Positions 1 to 5,985 of a stretch of DNA of 46,523 nt are shown here, piece after piece. Both the position numbers and the translations under genes were made by a program. The stretch is from a bacterium (GTDB lineage: Bacteria > Bacillota > Clostridia > Lachnospirales > Lachnospiraceae): the NCBI GenBank assembly GCA_004562765.1, contig SFRL01000023.1, positions 1 through 46,523 of the forward strand, in the 5' to 3' direction. The first letter of the stretch is position 1. Every line of letters begins with the position of its first letter. The notes beneath the pieces are model-generated. The model worked only from the letters and a program-made list of their open reading frames with translations, did no database searches and was not told the origin of the DNA.

Positions 1-224
1 ATACGAACCCATACAGCCCCGATTACCGACTCATCAGCCTCAGCAACAAAGCATATGTCTCCTGTTCTATTTCCAAAGTCCTCCACATACACCTGCAATT
101 CCGGCTGATGAATAATTTCTTTTGGTGGTGCCTCTACTCCTTCCGGAATAAATATCGCCTCATATAAAAAGGTATCCAATACCTTTACTTCTTCTTGTTT
201 TAACTTTCTTATGATGTAGTCCAA
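1..224 (-). CDS. GNAT-like acetyltransferase, N-terminal part (cut by window edge)
   Basis: About 74 codons run off the left edge. The visible peptide starts LDYIIRKLKQEEVKVLD and ends GDICFVAEADESVIGAVWVR, which is the beta-strand and turn pattern of the N-terminal half of a GNAT N-acetyltransferase; the acetyl-CoA loop would lie beyond the window. The start is a TTG at 224, chosen because GGAGG sits at 230-234, five bases upstream. The preceding gene ends at 241, so the two are adjacent in one direction. The family assignment rests on a short stretch and the substrate cannot be told. Confidence 0.6.
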   Translation of the reverse strand, partial: MDYIIRKLKQEEVKVLDTFLYEAIFIPEGVEAPPKEIIHQPELQVYVEDFGNRTGDICFVAEADESVIGAVWVR

Positions 225-240
225 AAAGACCTCCAATTTT

Positions 241-552
241 TTAATAATTTTCAAGAACGCCTGTGCAAAACCAATGACTAGTTAAGCCTGTCATAGAATG
301 AAATGAACTATTTACATTCTTTTCAAAACAATTTTTTCCATCTGAGGGTGCAAATTCATCATATATCTCATAGTTGTCTTTTCCTCTGTCAAGGTCAGTC
401 CCCGGTCCATCATCATGCTGTACATAAACCACCTCAATATTATTGGCTCTCGCCTCTGCTATGAGTTTCTTAATATTGTCTTTCACTGTTTCAAATGCAT
501 AAAGCGACTCATTGAAACAACCTCTTTGCGTATCTACTACCAACAAAACCAT
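241..552 (-). pseudogene. truncated isochorismatase-fold cysteine hydrolase
   Basis: The N-terminus (MVLLVVDTQRGCF, then NNIEVVYVQHDD and FEKNVNSSF) is that of the isochorismatase-like hydrolase family, with the catalytic Asp in VVDTQ and the catalytic Lys in KNVNSSF. Family members are usually about 170-200 residues; this one stops after about 103, before the TGxxTDxC segment that carries the catalytic Cys. The last residues (HSMTGLTSHWFCTGVLENY) do not fit the family. The start is ATG 552, eight bases after GGAGG at 561-565; a TTG at 558 is too close to it. It is probably inactive. The ribosome binding site of the next gene starts a few bases downstream, so the missing half was probably deleted. 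Confidence 0.6.
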
Positions 553-602
553 ATCCAAATCCTCCTCATTCTTTGCACCAATCTATGCTCTCCAGCCATA
601 TG

Positions 603-755
603 TCAATACCATCTATTATCTATTTCTATCATCTTTATTATCCAGTCACGTCGTGACTGCCGTGCTTGATTCGTGCTTCCTTTTTTTCTTGAGGGCGATA
701 AATTCTTATTCAACAATGCAACTTTATGGATTTCTTCTTTCTCCAATGCGTTCAT
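603..755 (-). CDS. possible 50-aa hypothetical ORF
   Basis: An open frame from ATG 755 gives a basic peptide (MNALEKEEIHKVALLNKN...SRRDWIIKMIEIDNRWY). There is no convincing ribosome binding site and no recognised family. It overlaps the inverted repeat at 643-659. It may be the remnant of a longer gene or chance. Low confidence. Confidence 0.2.
   Translation of the reverse strand: MNALEKEEIHKVALLNKNLSPSRKKGSTNQARQSRRDWIIKMIEIDNRWY
643..659. repeat. perfect inverted repeat CAGTCAC-GTC-GTGACTG
   Basis: Two 7-bp arms with a 3-bp centre lie upstream of the truncated isochorismatase gene. A TTGACA (600-605 on the minus strand) starts 38 bases closer to that gene. There is no T-run, so it is more like an operator than a terminator. 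Which protein would bind is unknown. Confidence 0.4.
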
Positions 756-796
756 TGCCACAAAATTCGTTGTAGGATTGTTGCACTGCCATAACC

Positions 797-949
797 TTAG
801 AAACTATCTGCCAAACAACTTATTTTGTCCCTTTTTTCTTTTTCACAAGGTCTCTGACGTTTAGACTCGGCATGATGTTTTCTGCATTTGTCGCAGTTTC
901 CATGACGTTCACACTTTTTCTTTTTACATGGGCAATTCTCATTTATCAT
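797..949 (-). CDS. small Cys-rich protein, 50 aa
   Basis: The peptide MINENCPCKKKKCERHGNCDKC...HHAESKR...CEKEKRDK has the spacing CxC-x4-C-x5-C-x2-C followed by HH and a later Cys. I know this pattern as a widespread small hypothetical protein of Firmicutes with no assigned function; a metal-binding knuckle is a reasonable inference. The start ATG 949 shares a base with the stop codon of the upstream 32-aa gene (TGATG), and GAGGAG lies nine bases before it. It is too short for most gene callers. It is the last gene of a PEBP / 32-aa / 50-aa chain. Confidence 0.7.
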   Translation of the reverse strand: MINENCPCKKKKCERHGNCDKCRKHHAESKRQRPCEKEKRDKISCLADSF

Positions 950-1047
950 CACTTAGAACTCCTCTTTCTATTGCCAAACTTATCCGTCCATAAATTCAGA
1001 AAAAAATCTGTAATCTCCATAATTATATCGATGATAAAATCAATCAT
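949..1047 (-). CDS. small hydrophobic protein, 32 aa
   Basis: The peptide is MIDFIIDIIMEITDFFLNLW followed by a basic tail (TDKFGNRKRSSK). The first 20 residues form a hydrophobic or amphipathic helix, and the tail is charged, as in small membrane-associated peptides. A strong ribosome binding site (GAGGGGG) lies just upstream. The stop TGA (949-951) overlaps the ATG of the Cys-rich gene, so the two are likely translationally coupled. Function unknown. Confidence 0.6.
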   Translation of the reverse strand: MIDFIIDIIMEITDFFLNLWTDKFGNRKRSSK

Positions 1048-1093
1048 TGTAATCCCCCTCGATAGTCGTAAAAATAGAAAGTTAATCCTTACA

Positions 1094-1564
1094 TCATCGA
1101 TGTTTGCGCTGATATCTTCCTCTAAGTTCTGCTTTTTGAAGAATATGTCCTTTTGCTAGTTTAAGAATGTCTTCTTTTTTTGACTTTTCGTTAGCCTCTA
1201 ATCTGCAATCAAGAGTATAAAGTGTGAACAAATACTCATGATTCCAGTTAAACGGGGGTCTTGGTCCTCGATAACAGTGTTTTCCATAAGCTATTCCCTG
1301 TTCAATATATATCGGTTTTTCAACAACGCTTCCCTTGGAAATACCCCCTGGAATACATTCAGCAGGTGTAATATTCCAGGCTATCCAATGATTATATCCC
1401 GGCTCAAACGGATGACCAAGATCATCCAAAGTGATAATCATCGTTTCTGCCCTTGCATCAATTCCTTCTATATGAAATTCCGGAGACTGGTCTTCTCCAT
1501 ATCCAGCATTATAATCAGATATCCATCCTCCCTCAGCGAAACAAGGCGTAGTAATCTTAAGCAT
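1094..1564 (-). CDS. YbhB/YbcL family PEBP protein (Raf kinase inhibitor-like)
   Basis: This is a cytoplasmic phosphatidylethanolamine-binding-protein fold. The two hallmark segments are present: DDLGHPFEPGYNHWIAWNI near residue 48 and YRGPRPPF near residue 98, which line the ligand pocket. At 156 residues it has the usual length of bacterial PEBPs. The start at ATG 1564 is chosen over an ATG 33 bases upstream because AGGAG lies about ten bases before it, and because homologs begin MKIT. The bacterial role of the family is not settled. It is followed by the 32-aa and 50-aa genes after a gap of 46 bases. Confidence 0.85.
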   Translation of the reverse strand: MLKITTPCFAEGGWISDYNAGYGEDQSPEFHIEGIDARAETMIITLDDLGHPFEPGYNHWIAWNITPAECIPGGISKGSVVEKPIYIEQGIAYGKHCYRGPRPPFNWNHEYLFTLYTLDCRLEANEKSKKEDILKLAKGHILQKAELRGRYQRKHR

Positions 1565-1586
1565 ATTGATAATTCTCCTGCAAATT

Positions 1587-1691
1587 CTATTTTTCAATCT
1601 CTACAAGCTTGGATATGTAAGCCTGTTTATTTTTCACAACACAGTGCTTGTCAAGTTCAAAAATATACTGTCCTCCACAACCCCGAATCAT
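1587..1691 (-). CDS. possible 34-aa ORF upstream of the PEBP gene
   Basis: The peptide MIRGCGGQYIFELDKHCVVKN...KLVEIEK is read from ATG 1691 with AAGGAG about ten bases upstream. The composition is protein-like and resembles the C-terminal end of a larger protein, but no family was recognised. It overlaps nothing except the region just upstream of the plus-strand toxin promoter. Low confidence. Confidence 0.25.
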   Translation of the reverse strand: MIRGCGGQYIFELDKHCVVKNKQAYISKLVEIEK

Positions 1692-1705
1692 TTATTACAT
1701 GCTCC

Positions 1706-1734
1706 TTGATTTTCGAACACACGTTTGGTATAAT
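1706..1734 (+). promoter_or_regulatory. SigA promoter of the small toxin-like gene
   Basis: TTGATT at 1706-1711 and a consensus TATAAT at 1729-1734 are separated by exactly 17 bases. Transcription would start at about 1741, giving a leader of about 100 bases whose first bases pair with the 3' side of the locus (2000-2022). Confidence 0.75.
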
Positions 1735-1842
1735 AATTATGGTGCTACCCTGAACGGTAGGCGGTTGGCCTTCTCCAGAGAGTCATAGCTCTGTTTACAT
1801 AGAAATCCACTTATGGAAATCTTGTGAGGAGGTTTTGTGCTT

Positions 1843-1947
1843 ATGCTTACAACGGATCTTTTTATAGCCATTATCAGCTTATGTTTAACTTGCTTTGCTC
1901 TTGGTTATACCGTTGGTTCTAAGAGCAATGATAAGACAAAAAAATGA
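1843..1947 (+). CDS. candidate type I toxin, 34-aa single-helix membrane peptide
   Basis: The peptide MLTTDLFIAIISLCLTCFALGYTVG is one hydrophobic helix with a short polar start, followed by a charged tail (SKSNDKTKK). This is the shape of holin-like type I toxins (TxpA/BsrG/Fst type). GAGGAGG at 1826-1832 lies ten bases before ATG 1843; a GTG at 1837 in the same frame is four bases from it and could be used instead. The gene has a near-consensus promoter, a leader of about 100 bases, ends inside a two-way terminator stem, and faces an antisense promoter. Toxicity is inferred from layout and peptide shape only. Confidence 0.65.
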   Translation: MLTTDLFIAIISLCLTCFALGYTVGSKSNDKTKK

Positions 1948-2025
1948 CCGCCCCTGTCTGGTAAACTGTGAGCGGTCATTTTGACTTAAAACAATATCAG
2001 GCTAACCGTCTATCGGTAGCACTTT
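1935..2025 (-). ncRNA. candidate antisense RNA (antitoxin) to the toxin-like mRNA
   Basis: From the minus-strand promoter at 2032-2060, transcription would begin near 2025 and end at the T-run past 1941, giving an RNA of about 90 bases. It has no ORF of its own, starts with a hairpin (2001-2020) and overlaps the 3' part of the toxin mRNA, as RatA does with TxpA. Ends are inferred from the promoter and terminator. Confidence 0.5.
1941..1982. terminator. bidirectional intrinsic terminator between toxin and antisense RNA
   Basis: AAAATGACCGC (1941-1951) pairs perfectly with GCGGTCATTTT (1972-1982), an 11-bp stem with a 20-base loop. On the minus strand the stem is followed by a run of seven T, so it should end the antisense RNA efficiently; on the plus strand the T-run is shorter. 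The toxin stop codon lies within the first arm. Confidence 0.75.
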
Positions 2026-2031
2026 TTTATT

Positions 2032-2060
2032 ATACTACCATTTTACCGCTTATATGTCAA
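2032..2060 (-). promoter_or_regulatory. promoter of the antisense RNA
   Basis: On the minus strand a perfect TTGACA (2055-2060) is followed after 17 bases by TAGTAT (2032-2037); a TATAAT lies three bases further on. It fires toward the toxin gene. Confidence 0.65.
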
Positions 2061-2438
2061 ACATATATTCGTTTTTCAAAGAATTTCGCAAATTGGGATT
2101 TATTGAGTTCCATAATTTGCAATTAATTTCTCCAAGTCAAAAAAGGAGCGTCCCCCAAACCTTGAATCGGCTTACACTTACTGCTCATATTTCAATTTCT
2201 ATGATCCGGGCAGTAATTTTGTTAGTTATTTTTAGTTTTGAGTCTTGGGTTTACGGCTTGACTTTTCAGTTTATCTTGCTTAAGCAGTAAATATTCAGAT
2301 ATTGATACTCATTAGCCCCATAAAATTACTGCCCATACGCCTCAAAGGAGTTTTTAAGCAGTAACCAACTTTATTCAACAATCCCTCGTCCTAAAGAGCT
2401 CGGTAACTTCCAATTTCCTGTTTTGTCATGATTCACTG
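2061..2438. other. AT-rich stretch without a recognisable gene
   Basis: About 380 bases between the antisense promoter and the end of the next gene. I found no ORF with a convincing ribosome binding site, no RNA gene and no terminator. Short motifs of the form GCAGTAA recur (near 2214, 2284 and 2357), but they make no clear structure. A degenerate remnant is possible. Confidence 0.4.
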
Positions 2439-3968
2439 TTAAATTAGTGTAAGGGTAAAATCAATATGTCTTTTTTCGTGAAATGTAATACGCCACTCAA
2501 TGTCATGCTGCACAGGTTCAAAATGCAGCGCAGAACACGCAGCACATGGCTTGCCTTGTGAACTTCCTCCAAACACAATCGCTGTTAGTCCGTCTGGTCC
2601 ACCGATAATTCCAATGCAAGCGGCATTGCTGCTCGCAGAGGGCGCAAACGAATCATCAGAGGACATGACTTCAAGTGGTTTGTCGCTATCATCACAATCG
2701 CTTATTGAAATTCGTTCTAATGTTTCCGGTGAAAGCGTGTAACTCATGGCGGTAAAATGCGTCGGATAAAACCAGCGGCCGGAGCCAAAACTGTTCTCCG
2801 GCAAAGTCTGTTGCTCCAATTCCTGTACGGTGAGCGTATATTCTGTCCGGCTCACAGGATGGACGAAACTGAATGAATCGCCGGGAGCTTTCACCGTGAA
2901 ATGAGGTCCGGAGATGGAAACCAATTGTTGTTCCATTGTGAGAGAAAGTGTTTTAATTTCTGGTCGGCGTTTGTACTCCCACGGAAAGGCATCCCTGCAA
3001 ATGACCCATCCGTACGAGGTGTCCAAGCCATAATGCTCCGCAGCCCATTTCGCTTCCAGCTCAATAACCATCCCATCCGGCAGGCAGGGATTGTACGTTA
3101 CAGCGCAGCCGTGAGATGTTCGCATCTCATGCCCGTTCAGCTCCAGCCGTGGATTGAAATGAAGACACAGAGGATTGTCCAGCTCCAGTTCCATCTGCTG
3201 CTCCCGTGTAAAGTTTTCGCACGAGTCGTTCTCCTGCGTAAGATTCCACTTTTTCATGAAAGCACGGATTTCATCTGCCTCAACCCGCATACAGAAATCA
3301 ATCACCATGCCCTTGCTGCATGAGTAGGCTGCGGGGATCAACCAATGATGTCCCGCCCACTCGAACTGCTTTCCAATGGGAATTTCCTTTCCGGCGTGAT
3401 CCTTTCCCTGATGCCCCCAGAAGTTGCCTTCGAAATAGACCTTCCATTCCGGGACGGTGAGTTCCGCTGCTGGGTTCATATCCATGTCGTAGTAATCTCC
3501 CGTGTACTTGATTTTGCTGTAATCAAAGGACGATTGCAGTGACTTGATATACTCCCACGGGTGCTCCATCGCCGTCAGTTTCATCTTTTCGGCAATCTCA
3601 GAAAGTGTTTTCTCCTGTTCTTCCGTTGTTGAATTCTCCTTCAAAAAGGTTTCAAACTGCGCCTTATCCCACATCCACGTCTGTTCTAAGGCGGCTGCAT
3701 CTCCACACGCCAACAGCAAGCGCAGGAAGTCCATAAAGTTTTTCGCCAGCGGATGAACATAATCAGGAGCGGTATTCATGGGGCTGACCGCAAAAACCAT
3801 TTCCCCGAAGCCACGAATGAAGCAGTAGTGGATGCCGTCTACTCCAGCCCAGCCAATCATAGAAGCACCCTTGGGTGTACAAAAGTACGATGTTTCATCG
3901 TTCCTTGTTTCAATTCCAACCGATACAAGGCTAATGCCAAGCCGTAAAAACTTTTGATATATTTTCAT
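2439..3968 (-). CDS. conserved hypothetical protein with C-terminal IGIIGGPDG peptide
   Basis: A 509-aa protein that looks cytoplasmic: no signal peptide and no clear membrane segment. I do not recognise a catalytic domain. The N-terminus contains a segment on reading a page-like value (GWAGVDGIHYCFIRGFGEMVFAVSPMN), the middle is rich in Trp and acidic residues, and near residue 450 there is IGIIGGPDGLTAIVFGG, almost the same as the conserved segment of the beta subunit of Na+-translocating decarboxylases (OadB/GcdB). Nothing else of that membrane protein is present. Start ATG 3968 is chosen because AGGAG precedes it by eight bases; the frame is open 24 bases further. It seems to be transcribed alone. 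Confidence 0.6.
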   Translation of the reverse strand: MKIYQKFLRLGISLVSVGIETRNDETSYFCTPKGASMIGWAGVDGIHYCFIRGFGEMVFAVSPMNTAPDYVHPLAKNFMDFLRLLLACGDAAALEQTWMWDKAQFETFLKENSTTEEQEKTLSEIAEKMKLTAMEHPWEYIKSLQSSFDYSKIKYTGDYYDMDMNPAAELTVPEWKVYFEGNFWGHQGKDHAGKEIPIGKQFEWAGHHWLIPAAYSCSKGMVIDFCMRVEADEIRAFMKKWNLTQENDSCENFTREQQMELELDNPLCLHFNPRLELNGHEMRTSHGCAVTYNPCLPDGMVIELEAKWAAEHYGLDTSYGWVICRDAFPWEYKRRPEIKTLSLTMEQQLVSISGPHFTVKAPGDSFSFVHPVSRTEYTLTVQELEQQTLPENSFGSGRWFYPTHFTAMSYTLSPETLERISISDCDDSDKPLEVMSSDDSFAPSASSNAACIGIIGGPDGLTAIVFGGSSQGKPCAACSALHFEPVQHDIEWRITFHEKRHIDFTLTLI

Positions 3969-4041
3969 TGACTTTACTCCTGTAATCCACAAATCCCGAG
4001 TTATCGAACTCTTTCCTTCTTTTACACCATTTGCGTCGTTT

Positions 4042-4639
4042 CTATTTCTGAATCCCGGCAGTTTGTTTCTTTGCGCGTATGTACAGGATTGCCGCCAATA
4101 CCCAGGCGCAGAGGATCGTCAGCACGCCGGTTTCGCTGACAAAATACATTTTGTTGGTGCCTGCCGTGATGATGCCAAACACTGCCTGATCGTAGTTATT
4201 GTGCGCTGCATGGAGGAAGGCCGCAGGCCACACGCTGCCGCTCTCCAGCGTCAGCAGCCCCGCCATCACGCCCACCGGGAAAATACACAGCACAAAGGCG
4301 GGCAACTGATACCACAAGGGCGTGCCCGACATATAGTCTCCGCCGATCAACAGGGGCAGATGCCAGCAGCACCAGCAGCACATAGCGCAGCCTGCATGTT
4401 CGGAAGCCACCCCGCGCAAACAGCTTCTTCACAGAAAAGGGTTCACCGTTTTCCCGGAAAGAAACGCAGTTTGCCACGGTAGCCGCCATCGCGGGTATCC
4501 ACATCAAAACCAGATAGAGCCATTCCGGTCCGCCCTGACAGATCATGATCTCCACCAGCGCAGATATGGGAATCACGATCGCGAAGAAGCTGATCACTGC
4601 CCATTTTCCATAATTCCTGTTTTCAATCTTCATGTTCAT
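4042..4639 (-). pseudogene. CPBP-family intramembrane metalloprotease, frameshifted and internally deleted
   Basis: The first part (to about 4385) reads MKIENRNYGKWAVISFFAIVIP...VKKLFARGGFRTCRLRYVLLVLLA, an N-terminus of a CPBP (CAAX-protease-like) protein. The rest continues in another frame as WHLPLLIGGDYMSGTPLWYQLP...SGSVWPAAFLHAAHNNYDQ, the C-terminal part with the HxxxN-type motif. The EExGWRG motif and the helices around it, which should lie between the two parts, are absent. So one event removed roughly 70-80 codons and changed the frame near 4370-4385. The protein cannot be functional as a protease. Confidence 0.75.
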
Positions 4640-4710
4640 CAAATCCCACCTTTCACATCATCCGCTTTTAAGTATTCATCCATTTCATTCACGTATGGTA
4701 CAATTTTCAC
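4639..4710 (-). pseudogene. possible N-terminal remnant (23 codons) ahead of the CPBP gene
   Basis: Reading from GTG 4710 (eight bases after GGAGG; an ATG at 4716 is too close) gives VKIVPYVNEMDEYLKADDVKGGI. The beginning resembles the start of transglutaminase-like proteins of Clostridia. The frame stops at a TGA that shares a base with the ATG of the CPBP remnant. It may be the leftover of a deleted gene. Low confidence. Confidence 0.25.
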
Positions 4711-4745
4711 CTTCATATCCTCCTTCATCCAGCAATTATTAGTTG

Positions 4746-5249
4746 TCACTTATTCAAAATACTCAGCGCGATAATCAAAATGATAAAAAACACTTCAAGA
4801 ATAGCACCTAAAATACATGCAATTTTCAACTGATGCCCCTTGCAAAGTTTACCCAAAACAAAATACAACATTGTACCAAATGCGCCACCTATTGTATTTG
4901 AAATCAAATCTGTAATATCGCTTGCGCCAAGAGCAAATATCCACTGTAGAATTTCAAAACATATGCTTAACATAGCGCATGCGGCAAATCCCACTATAAT
5001 CTTTCTTTTCCCAAAAGCTGTAAAGAAAAAGCCTGCCGGAACAAATACCAAAACATTATATATAACTTCCATTTGGTGGAACTTTGTGTTAGATAATTGA
5101 TCGTAATGAAATGGAATCAAATTAATTCCCCTCATGGAAGGTATTTTATCAATAGAATCTGCCAATTTAAAAAGAATCAGCCAACAAAGGAATACTAAAT
5201 ATATTCCAAAAACAATATATGCAAATGTTTTTTTCTCTTTTGTTTGCAT
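4746..5249 (-). CDS. VanZ-like family membrane protein
   Basis: A 167-aa protein with four to five hydrophobic helices. The VanZ pattern is visible: NLIPFHYD after the first helix, NVLVFVPAGFFFTAFGKRK, then CFEILQWIFALGASDITDLISNTIGGAFGTMLYF. VanZ proteins are linked to low-level teicoplanin and related lipoglycopeptide resistance, but many homologs have no proven role. Start ATG 5249 follows AGGAGG with a gap of eight bases; the frame is open much further upstream into tetR, which is not used. It lies 34 bases after tetR in the same direction, so it is probably under the tetR promoter and repressor. Confidence 0.85.
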   Translation of the reverse strand: MQTKEKKTFAYIVFGIYLVFLCWLILFKLADSIDKIPSMRGINLIPFHYDQLSNTKFHQMEVIYNVLVFVPAGFFFTAFGKRKIIVGFAACAMLSICFEILQWIFALGASDITDLISNTIGGAFGTMLYFVLGKLCKGHQLKIACILGAILEVFFIILIIALSILNK

Positions 5250-5283
5250 GAATCGTTCCTCCTGAGAAGAAAGTATGAATGTT

Positions 5284-5895
5284 TTATTTTTGCAACTTCT
5301 CCATTTTATTATCTCTCCGCAAAACAGATAAAAAATAATGAATGTGCTCCTGTATTTTTCGATGAATCTCCGACTCGCGATCCGGTTCCCGATCATAAAT
5401 CTGGATCAGCATGGAAATAGGTGCTGTATATTCGAAAGCTAACAGTTCCGGATCATCCATTTGTATCAGACCTTTTTCTGCCATTCCCCGGAAAATTGTT
5501 GTATAGATGGATACAATGTTAGAATGAAAGTATTTTTTTGCCAATGCTTTGATACGTTCATTTCTGAATTGCTCCATGGTAAACAATTTTCGAACTTTTC
5601 GCATCGTTTCATCGTGCATAGTAAACCTCAACTGACGCAGTGTCAGCTCTGTCAGTTCATCCATGTCATTCGGAATCACGATACTCTCCGCATTACCAAA
5701 ATTTTCACTGTAGTACTGCGCCACATGATCGATCAGCGCATCCCATAATGCCTCTTTGCTCTCATAATGTTTATACAGTGCGCTTTTTGTGACATTTAAA
5801 CGATCTGAAATATCCTTTAGGATCGTACTGTCGTATCCTCTCTCCGCAAAAATATCCAGCGCAGTATCCAAGATCTCCTGTTTTGTGATCTTCAT
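5284..5895 (-). CDS. TetR/AcrR family transcriptional regulator
   Basis: The N-terminal helix-turn-helix is typical: TKQEILDTALDIFAERGYDSTILKDISDRLNVTKSALYKHYESKEALWDALI. The remainder is an all-helical ligand-binding and dimerisation domain. At about 203 residues it has the usual family length. The start is ATG 5895 (GAGGAA upstream); a TTG two codons earlier is possible. Upstream is a consensus promoter whose spacer and -10 lie inside a perfect 19-bp inverted repeat, which is the likely operator, so the gene should repress itself and vanZ. The ABC exporter genes end just upstream, and the regulator may also respond to the exported drug. Confidence 0.9.
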   Translation of the reverse strand: MKITKQEILDTALDIFAERGYDSTILKDISDRLNVTKSALYKHYESKEALWDALIDHVAQYYSENFGNAESIVIPNDMDELTELTLRQLRFTMHDETMRKVRKLFTMEQFRNERIKALAKKYFHSNIVSIYTTIFRGMAEKGLIQMDDPELLAFEYTAPISMLIQIYDREPDRESEIHRKIQEHIHYFLSVLRRDNKMEKLQK

Positions 5896-5922
5896 AGTCA
5901 ATATTCCTCTTCTTTATAGCAA

Positions 5923-5973
5923 AAGTTACCCGTAGGTCACTTTCATTATAGTGACCTACGGGTAACTTGTCAA
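5923..5973 (-). promoter_or_regulatory. tetR promoter overlapped by a perfect 19-bp inverted repeat operator
   Basis: The arms AAGTTACCCGTAGGTCACT (5923-5941) and its exact complement (5950-5968) flank an 8-base centre. On the minus strand TTGACA (5968-5973), a 17-base spacer and TATAAT (5945-5950) form a full-consensus promoter, so the spacer and -10 are inside the palindrome. Bound repressor would block RNA polymerase. The same repeat, followed by TTTTGCTAT on the minus strand, could also end transcripts from the ABC operon. Confidence 0.85.
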
Positions 5974-5985
5974 TAACCAGGCTGA

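Larger units (their letters stand above)
1741..2022. repeat. inverted repeat joining the 5' and 3' ends of the toxin-like locus
   Basis: GGTGCTACC (1741-1749) and GCGGTTGGCC (1761-1770) are matched in reverse complement by GGTAGCAC (2015-2022) and GGCTAACCG (2000-2008). The two copies also each form a local hairpin. The arrangement would allow a long-range 5'-3' fold in a full-length toxin mRNA, as known for toxin mRNAs of type I systems. Confidence 0.6.

Noticed and set aside
1238..1753. 171-aa open frame on the plus strand
   Set aside because: It runs opposite the PEBP gene and over the toxin promoter; composition is shadow-like and no family fits.
2054..2290. 78-aa plus-strand frame with a hydrophobic segment
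   Set aside because: It starts inside the antisense promoter, lacks a ribosome site, and no homologous family is recognised.
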